The translations under genes and the position numbers were made by a program. From contig NZ_CP025394.1 of NCBI RefSeq assembly GCF_002943525.1, positions 4,340,001 to 4,404,000 on the forward strand: a DNA stretch of 64,000 nt, read 5' to 3'. Origin of the DNA: Kitasatospora sp. MMS16-BH015. Its GTDB lineage: Bacteria > Actinomycetota > Actinomycetes > Streptomycetales > Streptomycetaceae. Below are positions 1-8,690 of this stretch, piece by piece. The number at the start of each line of letters is the position of its first letter. Positions within the stretch are counted from its first letter, which is position 1. The notes beneath the pieces were generated by a model that was not told the origin of the DNA, ran no database searches, and saw only the letters and a program-made list of their open reading frames with translations.

Positions 1-346
1 GGGTCGGCGGCGGGGTGGGTATCGCGGTGCCCGGGTCCGGGTCCACCGGGGGTACGGCGGGCGGCGTCGGCGGCTCCACCGGCGGCAGGGTGACCGGCGG
101 CAGGGTGACCGGCGGCACCTCGACCGCCGGGACGGACGGGACCACCACCGGCGGGAGGGTGACCGTCACGGTGGGCAGGGTGGTCGTGGGAAGGGTCGGG
201 AGGACCACCTCCGGGGTGGCCGTGCGGTCGGCCGCGAAGGCCGGGCCGGCCAGCAGGAGGGGTACGGCGAGGCCCGCGGCGGCCCGCACGGCCCAGCGGG
301 CGTGCGGGGAGCGGAGCGCGGGGGAGGCGTACGGAGTTGCGGCCAC
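1..346 (-). CDS. Secreted Pro/Val/Thr-rich protein, partial (C-terminus outside window)
   Basis: The reading frame starts at a GTG (346-344) with an AAGGA motif nine bases upstream. It encodes a typical Sec signal peptide: a short basic start, a hydrophobic run AVPLLLAGPAF and an Ala-rich cleavage region near residue 39. After it comes a low-complexity tail of Val-Thr-Leu-Pro-Pro repeats, for example VTLPPVTLPP, that runs off the window edge. This composition is typical of extracellular or wall-spanning linkers. No enzymatic domain is visible in the 115 residues present, so the function is unknown. It reads away from the dehydrogenase gene at 474-1433. Confidence 0.7.
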   Translation of the reverse strand, partial: MAATPYASPALRSPHARWAVRAAAGLAVPLLLAGPAFAADRTATPEVVLPTLPTTTLPTVTVTLPPVVVPSVPAVEVPPVTLPPVTLPPVEPPTPPAVPPVDPDPGTAIPTPPPT

Positions 347-473
347 GGACGGAAGTCCTTCCGACGGCCGTCCGCGCCGGGGCGCGGACGGTGGCGGGAC
401 AGCTCCGCACCAGCCTCACACATTCGCGACATTCCGGACATTCGACGGACCCCCGCGCCCGTCACGTCTCGAC

Positions 474-1433
474 TCAGCCCAGCACCCGCACCGGGCTCCC
501 CGCCAGGAAGGCGCCGATCGCCTCCACGGCCTGGCCGTAGTACCGCTCGTAGTTGGCCCGGGAGACGTATCCCAGGTGCGGGGTGGCCAGCAGCCGGGGA
601 GCAGTCCGCATCGGGTGGTCGGCGGGCAGCGGTTCGAGGTCGAAGACGTCCACGGCCGCCCCGGCGATCCGGCCCTCGTGCAGGGCGGCGAGCAGGGCGT
701 CCTGGTCCACGATGGCCGCGCGGGAGGTGTTCACCAGGTAGGCGGTGGGCTTCATCAGGGCCAGCTCGGGGGCGCCCAGCAGGCCCCGGGTGCGGTCGCC
801 GAGGGCGAGGTGCACGGAGACGAAGTCGCTGCTCGCGAGCAGCTCCTCCTTGGAGGCGGCGAGGGTCACCCCGGCGGCCTCGGCCCGCTCGGCGGTCAGG
901 TTGGCGCTCCAGGCGGTGACCTCCATCCCGAAGGCCAGCCCGATCCGGGCCATCGGCACGCCGATCTTGCCGAGCCCGAGCAGGCCCAGCCGGCGGCCGT
1001 GCAGATCGGCGCCGAGCGTGCTCTGCCAGGGGCCGCCGGTGCGCAGCGCGGTGCTCTCCTCGACCACGCCCCGGGCCAGGCCCAGCAGCAGCGCCCAGGT
1101 CAGCTCGACCGGCGGGGTCGAGGAGCTCTCGGTGCCGCAGACGGTGACCCCGTGCTCCGCGGCGGCCGCCAGGTCGATCACCGAGTTGCGCATCCCGGAG
1201 GCCACCAGCAGCCGCAGCCCGGGCAGCCGGGCGAACACCTCGGCGGGGAAGGGCACCCGCTCACGCAGGGTCACCACCACCTCGTACCCGTCGAGCGCGG
1301 CGACCAGCTCGTCCACCGTGCCGAAGTGCTCCCGGAAGCGGGTGACGGTCACCTCCCCGCCCAGCACCGACCAGTCGGCGCAGCTCTCGGCCACCCCCTG
1401 GTAGTCGTCCAGCACCGCACAGCGCAGCGACAT
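474..1433 (-). CDS. D-2-hydroxyacid dehydrogenase family protein
   Basis: This 319-residue protein belongs to the NAD-dependent D-isomer 2-hydroxyacid dehydrogenases, which reduce 2-keto acids or oxidise phosphoglycerate-like substrates. The Rossmann motif GLLGLGKIGVPMARIG sits near the middle. The family's catalytic trio is visible: Arg in NTSRAAIVDQDAL, Glu in FDLEPLP and His in ATPHLGYVS. The ATG at 1433 follows GGGAGGGCTGCG, and an in-frame ATG 60 bases earlier lacks such a site. The length fits a minimal family member without an ACT domain, so serine biosynthesis is not implied. The substrate cannot be told from sequence. It is followed 72 bases upstream by another oxidoreductase gene on the same strand. 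Confidence 0.88.
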   Translation of the reverse strand: MSLRCAVLDDYQGVAESCADWSVLGGEVTVTRFREHFGTVDELVAALDGYEVVVTLRERVPFPAEVFARLPGLRLLVASGMRNSVIDLAAAAEHGVTVCGTESSSTPPVELTWALLLGLARGVVEESTALRTGGPWQSTLGADLHGRRLGLLGLGKIGVPMARIGLAFGMEVTAWSANLTAERAEAAGVTLAASKEELLASSDFVSVHLALGDRTRGLLGAPELALMKPTAYLVNTSRAAIVDQDALLAALHEGRIAGAAVDVFDLEPLPADHPMRTAPRLLATPHLGYVSRANYERYYGQAVEAIGAFLAGSPVRVLG

Positions 1434-1505
1434 CGCAGCCCTCCCGTAGCACCGCCCGACCCCCCTGGCCGGGCGGTGCCGAGTGAACCACACGGGACGT
1501 GCCGG

Positions 1506-2483
1506 TCAGGCGCGGAGCACGACCTTGCCGGTCTGGTCGCCGGCCTCCAGGACGCGGTGGGCCTCGGCGGCCTCGGTGAGCGGGAGGACGCGGTCGATCA
1601 CGGGCTTGACCACGCCGGATTCGACCAGGGGCCAGACGTGCTCGCGGACGCCCGCGATGATGGCGGCCTTCTCGGCGAGCGGGCGCGGGCGCAGCGCGGT
1701 GCCGATCACGGCGGCCCGCTTGGCGAGCAGGGTGCCGAGGTTGAGCTCGCCCTTGACCCCGCCCTGCATGCCGATCACCACCAGGCGGCCGTTGATCGCG
1801 AGCGAATCCACGTTCCGCTGGAGGTACTTGGCGCCCATGATGTCGAGGATGACGTCCACCCCGGCGCCGCCGGTAGCCTCGCGGACGACCTCGGCGAAGT
1901 CCTGCTCGCGGTAGTTGACCAGCACGTCGGCGCCCAACTCGGCGCAGCGGGCCAGCTTCTCGGCGCTGCCGGCGGTGACGGCCACCTTGGCGCCGATCGC
2001 CTTGGCGAGCTGGATGGCCATGGTGCCGATGCCGCTCGCCCCGCCGTGCACCAGCACGGTCTCGCCCGGGCGCAGGTGGGCCACCATGAAGATGTTGGAC
2101 CAGACGGTGGCCGCCGCCTCGGGCAGTGCGGCGGCCTCTTCCAGACTCAACCCCTTCGGGACGGGCAGGAGTTGGCCGACCGGCACGTTGACCCGCTGGG
2201 CGTAGCCGCCGGCCACCAGCAGGGCGCAGACCTCGTCGCCGACGGCCCAGCCGGAGACGCCGGGGCCCAGGGCGGCGATCCGGCCCGCGCACTCCAGGCC
2301 GGGGTAGGGCGAGGAGCCGGGCGGCGGCGGGTAGACGCCCTGCCGCTGGAGCAGATCGGCGCGGTTGACGGCCGTCGCCGCCACCTCGACCACCACTTCG
2401 CCCTCGGCCGGCTCCGGATCGGGCACGGTGGCCCAGACCAGGGCCTCCGGGCCGCCGTACTGGGGAATCGTCATCGCGTACAT
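1506..2483 (-). CDS. NAD(P)H:quinone oxidoreductase, zinc-less medium-chain dehydrogenase
   Basis: The 325-residue product is a medium-chain dehydrogenase of the quinone oxidoreductase (QOR/PIG3) branch. It has an N-terminal GroES-like barrel (residues about 1-125) with NRADLLQRQGVYPPPPG, typical of this branch. The nucleotide-binding segment HGGASGIGTMAIQLAKAIGA follows near residue 145. The cysteine cluster of zinc alcohol dehydrogenases is absent, which supports a zinc-free one- or two-electron quinone or enone reductase. The start at 2483 matches the family's usual N-terminus, though a second ATG lies nine bases inside. The ribosome binding site is weak. Confidence 0.88.
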   Translation of the reverse strand: MYAMTIPQYGGPEALVWATVPDPEPAEGEVVVEVAATAVNRADLLQRQGVYPPPPGSSPYPGLECAGRIAALGPGVSGWAVGDEVCALLVAGGYAQRVNVPVGQLLPVPKGLSLEEAAALPEAAATVWSNIFMVAHLRPGETVLVHGGASGIGTMAIQLAKAIGAKVAVTAGSAEKLARCAELGADVLVNYREQDFAEVVREATGGAGVDVILDIMGAKYLQRNVDSLAINGRLVVIGMQGGVKGELNLGTLLAKRAAVIGTALRPRPLAEKAAIIAGVREHVWPLVESGVVKPVIDRVLPLTEAAEAHRVLEAGDQTGKVVLRA

Positions 2484-2625
2484 GGCTCGACGCTACCGCG
2501 CAGTTCAGCGCGGTCGGCCCCGGCTCACCCGATCGTGGGGCGGGCCGGCCGCGGCGGCTCGTACAGGGTGCGAACCCGGTACGAACTGCCGTGCGGCTCC
2601 GGCCCGTTCAGCCACGGTGGCGGTC

Positions 2626-3189
2626 TCAGTGACCGAGCGCCGCGGCACCGGCCGCCGCGAAGGCCTCGTCCTGGTCGCCGCTCGGGGCGCCGGCGACGCC
2701 GATGCCCGCGATCGGGGCGCCCGTGGCGTCCACCGGCACGCCGCCGGCCAGGAAGAGGGTGCCGGGGATGTCCTTCAGGTTCGGGGCCTGCGCCAGGCGG
2801 CCGGCCAGCACCGAGGTGGTGGCGTTCCAGGAGACGGCGGTGAAGGCCTTCTCCTGCGCGGAGGAGTAGGACTGCGGGCCGGCGCCGTCGCCGCGCAGGC
2901 TGACGATGGTGTTGCCGTTGCGGTCGACCACCGCGACGGAGACCTTCTGGCCGGCCTTGGTGGCGGCGTCCACGGCGGCCTGGGCGGCCTTGAGGGCGGC
3001 GGCCTCGGTCAGGTGGGTGGTCTGGGTGGTGGTGGAGGCCGGCACCGAGACCGGGGCGGCCGGGGCGGGCGCGGCGGCCGGGGTCTGGGCGGTGGCGGTC
3101 ACGGCGCCGACCACACCGGCGGTCAGCGCGGCCAGGGTGGCGGCGGCGGTGAGGGCGGTCTTGCGGTGCTTGCGGGGGGTGGCGTTCAT
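2626..3189 (-). CDS. hbpS-like: HbpS-like secreted haem-binding protein (GlcG/HbpS, DUF336)
   Basis: The 187-residue protein starts with a signal peptide (basic RKHRK then TALTAAATLAALTAGVVGAV), followed by a short Ala/Pro spacer and a full GlcG/HbpS domain. That domain shows VAVVDRNGNTIVSLRGDGAG, then SYSSAQEKAFTAVSWN, then IAGIGVAGAPSGDQDEAFA at the C-terminus. In S. reticuli, HbpS is an extracellular octamer that binds haem and iron and modulates the SenS kinase. Here the gene is divergent from a SenS/SenR-like pair 202 bases away, which supports the same role by inference. No twin-arginine pair is visible in the leader, so export may be Sec-dependent, unlike reported HbpS. Confidence 0.82.
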   Translation of the reverse strand: MNATPRKHRKTALTAAATLAALTAGVVGAVTATAQTPAAAPAPAAPVSVPASTTTQTTHLTEAAALKAAQAAVDAATKAGQKVSVAVVDRNGNTIVSLRGDGAGPQSYSSAQEKAFTAVSWNATTSVLAGRLAQAPNLKDIPGTLFLAGGVPVDATGAPIAGIGVAGAPSGDQDEAFAAAGAAALGH

Positions 3190-3391
3190 GGTGGTGCTCG
3201 CTTCCGCTGGGGCCCGTGCTGTCCGGGCCGGTGGTTCCATCCTGGGTTCGGCACCGGCCTGCAGCGGTCGGCCGACGGGGTCGACCCGGCCGGCCGCCCG
3301 GGCGACCCCGGGGTCATCCGATCGGCTGATGCGGGCCCCGCCCACCGTGTGACGATGGGAAGGAAAGCGCTGGTGAGGACGGGAGTACGGG

Positions 3392-4870
3392 ATGACCACG
3401 CGCACCACCCCCTCCACCCCCGCCCCGGCGGACACCCCGGCCACCGGCTCGGCCCCCAGCCAGGCCGCCTCCGCCGTACGCCCAGCCGCCTCCGGCCCCG
3501 ACACCGCACCGACCACCGGTCTGGCCGCACCCGGTGCCTTCCCGGCCGGCTCCGCGCTGGGCCAGGCCAACTCGGCCACCGGCTCGGCCACCAGCCAGGC
3601 CGCCTCCGCTCTCGCCGCCCCTGCTATCACCGCCCCCGCCACGGCCTCCGCTGCCGTCCCCTCCGACTCGTCCCTCGTCCACGACCCCGTCGGCTCTGCC
3701 GACGACGGCCGGGCGGCGGTCCGGGCCGAGCGGCGACTGAGCGCCGTGATGCACGGGGCGTTCTTCGTGCTGCTGGCCGCCTCGCTGGCGCGGTTCCTCC
3801 AGCGGCACCCGGGTGACCCGCGGATGCCCTGGGTGCTGGGGGCCGGGGTGGTGCTCGCGGTGGTCTACCTGCTGGCCGGGGCGCTGCGCCGGCGGCCCCG
3901 GCTCTGGCTGGCGGCGGTGCTCACAGCCTGGCTGGCACTGGTGCTGCTGGCGCCGAGCTGCTCCTGGTGCGCGGTGCCGCTGCTCTACTCCGCGCTGCGG
4001 ATCCTGCCGACCAGGCCCGCGATCGTGCTGGTCGGGCTGCTCACCGGGGCGATCGTCGGCTCCGAGGTGCGGCTCTCCGGCTGGGACCCGAACGTGCTGA
4101 TCGCCCCGCCCGCGATCGCCACCCTGGCGGTCACCGTGCTGCTGCACACCCAGCGCCAGGCCGAGCGGCTGCGCCGCAGCATGGCCGAGCTGGTCCGGGC
4201 CCGGGACGAGCTGGCCGTCACCGAGCGCCGGGCCGGGGTGCTGGCCGAGCGCCAGCGGCTGGCCGCCGAGATCCACGACACCCTGGCCCAGGGGCTGGCC
4301 AGCCAGCAGTTGCTGCTCCAGGCCGCCGACCGGCACTGGCGGCACGATCCGGTGGCCGCCCGGGCCCAGCTGGCCGCCGCCTCCGAGGCCACCGCCCGCT
4401 CGCTCGCCGAGGCCCGCCGCTTCGTCCACGACCTCGCCCCGGCCGATCTGGCCGAGACCGGCGGCCTGGTGGCCGCGCTGCGCGCGGTGACGGCCCGCGA
4501 GGGCGCCGGGCTGCACGTGGACGGCACCCCGGTGGAGCTGCCGCAGCGCACCGAGGGCGCGCTGCTGCGGGTGGCCCAGGGCGCGCTGGCCAACACCCGG
4601 CGGCACGCGGCGGCGGCCACCAGTACCGTGAGCCTGACCTACCTGGACGACCAGGTGATCCTGGACGTCTGGGACGACGGCCGCGGTTTCGACCCCGCCG
4701 GGCTGCCCGGGCCGGGGCCGGACGGCGGCCACGGGCTGCCCGCGATGCGGGCCCGCCTGGGCCAGCTCGGCGGTGCGCTCACCGTGGAGTCCGCGCCCGG
4801 CGCGGGCACCACCGTGACGGCCGTCGTCCCGCTGCACGCCCCCGTCCCTCCGGAAGGAACCAGCGCATGA
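3392..4870 (+). CDS. senS-like: SenS-like sensor histidine kinase, five membrane segments
   Basis: The 492-residue protein has four parts. Residues 1-115 are Ala/Pro/Thr/Ser-rich low complexity. Five hydrophobic segments follow at about 118-135, 146-164, 170-188, 208-225 and 235-252. A HisKA_3 dimerisation domain comes next, with the phosphoacceptor His near residue 295 in AAEIHDTLAQGLASQQ. The HATPase domain has NTRRHA and WDDGRGFDP. This layout matches NarL-class kinases and the five-segment SenS of S. reticuli. The stop codon overlaps the next start as ATGA, so kinase and regulator are translationally coupled. The ATG at 3392 has GGGAG eight bases upstream; a later start would remove the unusual N-terminal extension. 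Confidence 0.88.
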   Translation: MTTRTTPSTPAPADTPATGSAPSQAASAVRPAASGPDTAPTTGLAAPGAFPAGSALGQANSATGSATSQAASALAAPAITAPATASAAVPSDSSLVHDPVGSADDGRAAVRAERRLSAVMHGAFFVLLAASLARFLQRHPGDPRMPWVLGAGVVLAVVYLLAGALRRRPRLWLAAVLTAWLALVLLAPSCSWCAVPLLYSALRILPTRPAIVLVGLLTGAIVGSEVRLSGWDPNVLIAPPAIATLAVTVLLHTQRQAERLRRSMAELVRARDELAVTERRAGVLAERQRLAAEIHDTLAQGLASQQLLLQAADRHWRHDPVAARAQLAAASEATARSLAEARRFVHDLAPADLAETGGLVAALRAVTAREGAGLHVDGTPVELPQRTEGALLRVAQGALANTRRHAAAATSTVSLTYLDDQVILDVWDDGRGFDPAGLPGPGPDGGHGLPAMRARLGQLGGALTVESAPGAGTTVTAVVPLHAPVPPEGTSA

Positions 4871-5487
4871 TCCGGGTCCTGCTCTGCGACGACCACGCCG
4901 TGGTCCGGGCCGGCCTGCGGGCCCTGCTGGGCAGCGAGCCCGGCATCGAGATCGTCGGGGAGGCCGCCTCCGGCGAGGAGGCGCTGGCCGCCACCGCCCG
5001 GCTGCGGCCGGACGTGGTGCTGATGGACCTCCAGCTCGGCGAGGGCATGGACGGGGTGGAGACCACCCGTCGGCTCGCCGCCACGGCGGAGGCACCCCGG
5101 GTGCTGGTGCTGACCACCTACGACACCGACGCCGACATCACCCGGGCGATCGAGGCGGGCGCCACCGGCTATCTGCTCAAGGCCGAGCGGCCGGAGGAGC
5201 TGTTCACCGCGATCAGCGCCGCCGCCCAGGGCCGCACCACCCTCTCGGCCCCGATCGCCACCCGGGTGATGGCCCGCCTCCGGGCCCCGCAACCCGCTCT
5301 CACCGCACGCGAGTTGGACATCCTCGGGCAGCTCTCCCAGGGCCTGGGCAACCGTGAGATCGCCCAGGCCCTGTACATCAGCGAGGCCACCGTCAAGACC
5401 CACCTGAGCCGGGTCTACGCCAAGCTCGGGGTGGACAACCGGGCCGCCGCCGTGGCCACCGCCAAGGAGCAGCGCCTGCTGCCGTGA
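4867..5487 (+). CDS. senR-like: NarL/LuxR-type response regulator (SenR-like)
   Basis: The 206-residue protein has a receiver domain (residues 1-120) with the acidic pair CDDH, the phosphorylatable Asp54 in DVVLMDLQLGEG and the switch Thr in VLTTYD. A LuxR-type helix-turn-helix follows at about residues 143-200 (LTARELDILGQLSQGLGNREIAQALYI is split by the recognition turn). The ATG overlaps the kinase stop by four bases. It is the cognate regulator of the upstream kinase. In S. reticuli SenR controls the hbpS and catalase-peroxidase genes. Control of the divergent hbpS-like gene here is an inference. Confidence 0.9.
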   Translation: MIRVLLCDDHAVVRAGLRALLGSEPGIEIVGEAASGEEALAATARLRPDVVLMDLQLGEGMDGVETTRRLAATAEAPRVLVLTTYDTDADITRAIEAGATGYLLKAERPEELFTAISAAAQGRTTLSAPIATRVMARLRAPQPALTARELDILGQLSQGLGNREIAQALYISEATVKTHLSRVYAKLGVDNRAAAVATAKEQRLLP

Positions 5488-5537
5488 GGCCGCCCTCGCC
5501 CGCCCGCCGTCAGCTCGCCTGCTGCCGTGAGGCCGCC
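5474..5537. repeat. Short duplication spanning the convergent senR-like/DUF4407 gene ends
   Basis: A 21-base segment covering the last senR-like codons and its TGA (5474-5494) is repeated exactly at 5517-5537. A second segment, CGCCGTCAGCTCGCCTG, also occurs twice, and its second copy contains the stop of the DUF4407 gene. The arrangement looks like a 43-base tandem duplication of the junction between two convergent genes. Confidence 0.75.
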
Positions 5538-5538
5538 G

Positions 5539-7083
5539 TCAGCTCGCCTGGCGCCGGCCGCCCCGCACGGTGGACCAGCGGGACTGGCTCAGGTACTGCT
5601 CGGCGAGCTGGTTGATCTGCGCCTCCAGATCGGCGTTGCGCCGGGCCCGGGCCACCCGGAAGCTGGCCTCGATCTCCTCCCGGTCGGCCTGCGCGGCCTG
5701 CTCCCGGCGGTAGATCTCCACCTCCTGGCGCACCGTGATGCTGCGCTCCTCCAGCCGCCGCCGGGTGCCCGCCCGGACCACGTTGCTGCGCAGCTGGTCG
5801 GCCAGGATGCTGTCGTAACTCGTCGCACCGCCCATGAACTTGACCAGGATCGGCATGCAGTCGAGCAGCAGCACGAGCAGCCGCACCAGCCAGACCCCGG
5901 CGAAGACGAAGAAGTTGTCCGAGGCGACCTGCTCGAGCGCCCGGTCCTCGTCCAGCAGCCCGGTGCCGCTGTGGTTCTTCAGGTACTCCTCGGCCTTCGC
6001 CTTGGCACCCTGGTTGACCTCGGCGGCCTGGGCGGCGGTGGCCGTCTGGATGCCGGTCGTGAGGCTGTTCTGCCGGTCCCGCAGGGCGGCGAGCTCGCCC
6101 GCCCGCTGGGTCATCCGCTGGTCGGTGCGGAAGCGCTGCTCGGCGGCGGTGTCGGCGTCACAGGCCGGGCCCTTGCCCCGGCGGCCGGTGGTGCCGGGGG
6201 CGGTGGCGCCGTTGCACTCCGCGTTGGTGGTGGCGGCCAGCGTGTTGAGCTGGGCCTGGAGGCCGTCGAACTCGGCCTGCTGGGTCTTCAGTTGCTGCGC
6301 GGTCTCGGCCTGCTCCCGCTGGAGCGAGACCAGCGCGGGCGAGGGCGGCAGGGTGTGGTCCACGCAGCCCTTGAGACCGGGCGGCGGGGTGGCCTGGCTG
6401 CAGTCCTGCCAGAGCTTGTACTCGGCGCTGGCGGCGGCCGAGGCAGAGGTGCGGATCTGGTCCCGGATCGAGGGCTGGAAGATCTGCAGCACCAGCGGCT
6501 CGGCGATCACCAGCCCGACCACCACCGCCACGGCGAGCCGGGGCAGCAGCAGGACCAGCTTGGAGCGCAGGTCGAAGACCCCGTGACTGGCGGAGACCAG
6601 GAAGCCGTCCAGGGTGAGGATCAGCCAGCCCCAGACCAGCGCCACCGGCACCACCGCGAGCAGCGGCGCCCCGGGCACCACCTTGCCCACCGAGACGGCC
6701 ATCGAGACGGCCGCCAGCAGACCGGTGTTGAGCACCACGAACGCGTACTTGGTGTACCGGGAGCGCTCGTCCGGCGTGAGGTCGAGCAGCTCCTCCCGGA
6801 TGCCGATCAGTTTGCGCAGGGTCCGGGCCGGCCCCCGGTCCGGCGCCGCCGGCCAGCGCACCGACTCCACCCGCGCGTGCCGCGCCCCCAGCGGCACCGT
6901 CGGCGACTCCACGAACCCGCCGACCGGCCCCTCGACCCGTTCGGCGGCCCGCTGCCGGTCGTACTCGGCGGCCCGCTCGGCGGCCCAGGCTTCGGCCTGT
7001 GCCTCGGTCCAGCCGACGGGCCCCCCGACCCCGTCGCCCGGCTCCCGGGGCCCGTCGCCCGGTTGTCCGTCCTCGTCCGTCAT
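5539..7083 (-). CDS. DUF4407 domain membrane protein
   Basis: The 514-residue protein begins with about 90 charged residues. Three hydrophobic segments follow at about 113-132, 141-158 and 176-200, then a long helical, probably coiled-coil region (QREQAETAQQLKTQQAEFDG). A fourth hydrophobic segment VWLVRLLVLLLDCMPILVKF lies near residue 400, before a charged C-terminal helix. The pattern, with LTPDERSRYTKYAFVVLNTG before the first segment, is that of the DUF4407 family, whose function is not established. The ATG lies two bases after the stop of the SPFH-like gene, so the two are co-expressed. It is the last gene of a four-gene minus-strand operon. Confidence 0.82.
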   Translation of the reverse strand: MTDEDGQPGDGPREPGDGVGGPVGWTEAQAEAWAAERAAEYDRQRAAERVEGPVGGFVESPTVPLGARHARVESVRWPAAPDRGPARTLRKLIGIREELLDLTPDERSRYTKYAFVVLNTGLLAAVSMAVSVGKVVPGAPLLAVVPVALVWGWLILTLDGFLVSASHGVFDLRSKLVLLLPRLAVAVVVGLVIAEPLVLQIFQPSIRDQIRTSASAAASAEYKLWQDCSQATPPPGLKGCVDHTLPPSPALVSLQREQAETAQQLKTQQAEFDGLQAQLNTLAATTNAECNGATAPGTTGRRGKGPACDADTAAEQRFRTDQRMTQRAGELAALRDRQNSLTTGIQTATAAQAAEVNQGAKAKAEEYLKNHSGTGLLDEDRALEQVASDNFFVFAGVWLVRLLVLLLDCMPILVKFMGGATSYDSILADQLRSNVVRAGTRRRLEERSITVRQEVEIYRREQAAQADREEIEASFRVARARRNADLEAQINQLAEQYLSQSRWSTVRGGRRQAS

Positions 7084-7085
7084 CT

Positions 7086-8648
7086 TCAGCCCTCGTACTT
7101 CCACAGATCGTCGGCCAGGTCCTCGCCCGGCCCGTCCTCGGGCGGCCCGCCCGGGGACGCGGCCGGCTCCTTGGTCATCCGCACCCCGCCGGGCGCGCTC
7201 TCGTCCAGCTCCCGCCGCTCCCCCGAACGGCCCCGCGCGACCGGCTGCTGCGGGTCCTCCTCCCGACGGGCGTAGTCCTCCAGCCCGTCCACGAAGCGTT
7301 CCAACTCCTCGACGCTGCTGTCGCCGTAGCCCTTCTGGATGGCCGAGCGCCGCAGCTCGAACCGCATCTCCAGCCGCCGCTGCTGGTCCTCGTAGCGGCG
7401 CTGCAGCGCGGCCATCCGCTCGTCCCGGGCCGCCTGGTAGCGCTGGTCGGCCCGGCGGTCGTCCCGCTCCACCTTCCACCGCCGGTCCTCGCGCTCCTGC
7501 GCGGCGGCCGTGCGGCGCTCCTCCGTCCGGGCCTGCAGCTCGATCCGGCGGCGGTCCAGCTCGGCCATCTCCTCCCGGCGCAGCGCCTCGGCCCGGGCGT
7601 CGTCTCGCTGCACGTCCCAGCGGTAGTCCTCGCGGTCCAGCGATCGGCCGGTCAACCCCCGGTCGTAGGACTGCCGTTCGAGCCGGTCGAGGCGCTCGAA
7701 GAGCTCCCGCTCACCGATCTCGCCGCGCTGGTAGGAGAGCCGCACCTGGCGGGCCAGCGAGGCGCCCACCGTCTCCTCGTCGGCCTGGTACTCCTGCCGG
7801 GCGAATTCGTTGGAGCGCCGCCGGCGGCCCAACTCGCCACGCTGGTCCAAATCCTGGAGATCGTGGCCGTGCAGCCGCTCGTCCACCTCGTCCAGCCGTA
7901 CGGTCTGCCGGGTCTCCCGCTGGTAGCCCCGGGCCCGGGTGTCGTACTCGTGGTCCTTGTCGAGCTTGTCGGTGCGGACCAGGTGGCTGTGCTGCTGGTC
8001 GATCCGGGTGAGCCGCAACTCCCGCTCGCGGCGGGCTATCGCCTCCTCGTGCTCGCGTTCGGCCGCGCGGCGGGTGTGCTCCTGCTCCTTGAGGATGGCC
8101 GGGGTGAGCACGTCGGTGCCGACCACCCGCACCGCCATGCCCGGGTAGGCCGGCGGCTGGATCTCGGTGTAGGCCCGGATCTGGGTCTGCACCAGCTCGC
8201 GGACCTCGAACAGCTCGTCCAGGCCGTGCTGCTGGCCGATGTCGTGGATCCGGGGGCAGCCGTTCAGGTAGGCCAGCAGATTGGCCCGGATCCGCCGCCC
8301 GTCCTCGACCACCCGGGCCGCGTCCAGCACCGCGCAGGCGAACTCGGCCCGGACGGTGAACTGTTCGGCCTCGTGCGAGCCGAGCTTGAGGTCGACCACC
8401 ACCGAGACGTCCTTGCGGCAGTCCACCACCGTCACCGAGGTGGCGGCGCGCAGCACCGGGTCGTTCAGCGGCCGGTCGCCGTCCTCCACCAGGTAGGTGT
8501 CGCCGACCCGGTAGACCAGCTTCTGGTGCGAGGCGACGGCCGGCAGGTCACCGGGCTGCCGGGCCGGGCTGCCCAGGCTGAACCGCCGTGCCCTGGGCAG
8601 CCGTTCGAGCGGTTTCTCGTCGACGATGGGGTAGGTGTCGGTGTCCAC
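7086..8648 (-). CDS. SPFH/band-7-like protein with long charged coiled coil
   Basis: The 520-residue protein starts at a GTG with GGAAGG about nine bases upstream. Residues about 60-205 look like an SPFH (stomatin/flotillin) domain. They include DVSVVVDLKLGSHEAEQFTV, a helix with LDELFEVRELVQTQIRAY, and the strand YPGMAVRVVGTDVLTP followed by a charged helix, which is the usual SPFH end. Residues about 210-470 are extremely Arg/Glu-rich helix (RRDDARAEALRREEMAELDRR is typical and is cut short here). The C-terminus is disordered. No membrane segment is visible, so it may be tethered through the adjacent DUF4407 protein. The family assignment is by pattern only. It sits 42 bases downstream of the NTPase gene. 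Confidence 0.6.
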   Translation of the reverse strand: MDTDTYPIVDEKPLERLPRARRFSLGSPARQPGDLPAVASHQKLVYRVGDTYLVEDGDRPLNDPVLRAATSVTVVDCRKDVSVVVDLKLGSHEAEQFTVRAEFACAVLDAARVVEDGRRIRANLLAYLNGCPRIHDIGQQHGLDELFEVRELVQTQIRAYTEIQPPAYPGMAVRVVGTDVLTPAILKEQEHTRRAAEREHEEAIARRERELRLTRIDQQHSHLVRTDKLDKDHEYDTRARGYQRETRQTVRLDEVDERLHGHDLQDLDQRGELGRRRRSNEFARQEYQADEETVGASLARQVRLSYQRGEIGERELFERLDRLERQSYDRGLTGRSLDREDYRWDVQRDDARAEALRREEMAELDRRRIELQARTEERRTAAAQEREDRRWKVERDDRRADQRYQAARDERMAALQRRYEDQQRRLEMRFELRRSAIQKGYGDSSVEELERFVDGLEDYARREEDPQQPVARGRSGERRELDESAPGGVRMTKEPAASPGGPPEDGPGEDLADDLWKYEG

Positions 8649-8690
8649 TTCGGGATCCCTTCCGCACAGATGGGGTGAAACCCGGGGGTG

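Noticed and set aside
15..2843. A 942-codon open frame on the plus strand
   Set aside because: It covers three minus-strand genes with recognised domains and encodes only Arg/Gly/Pro/Ala-rich sequence.
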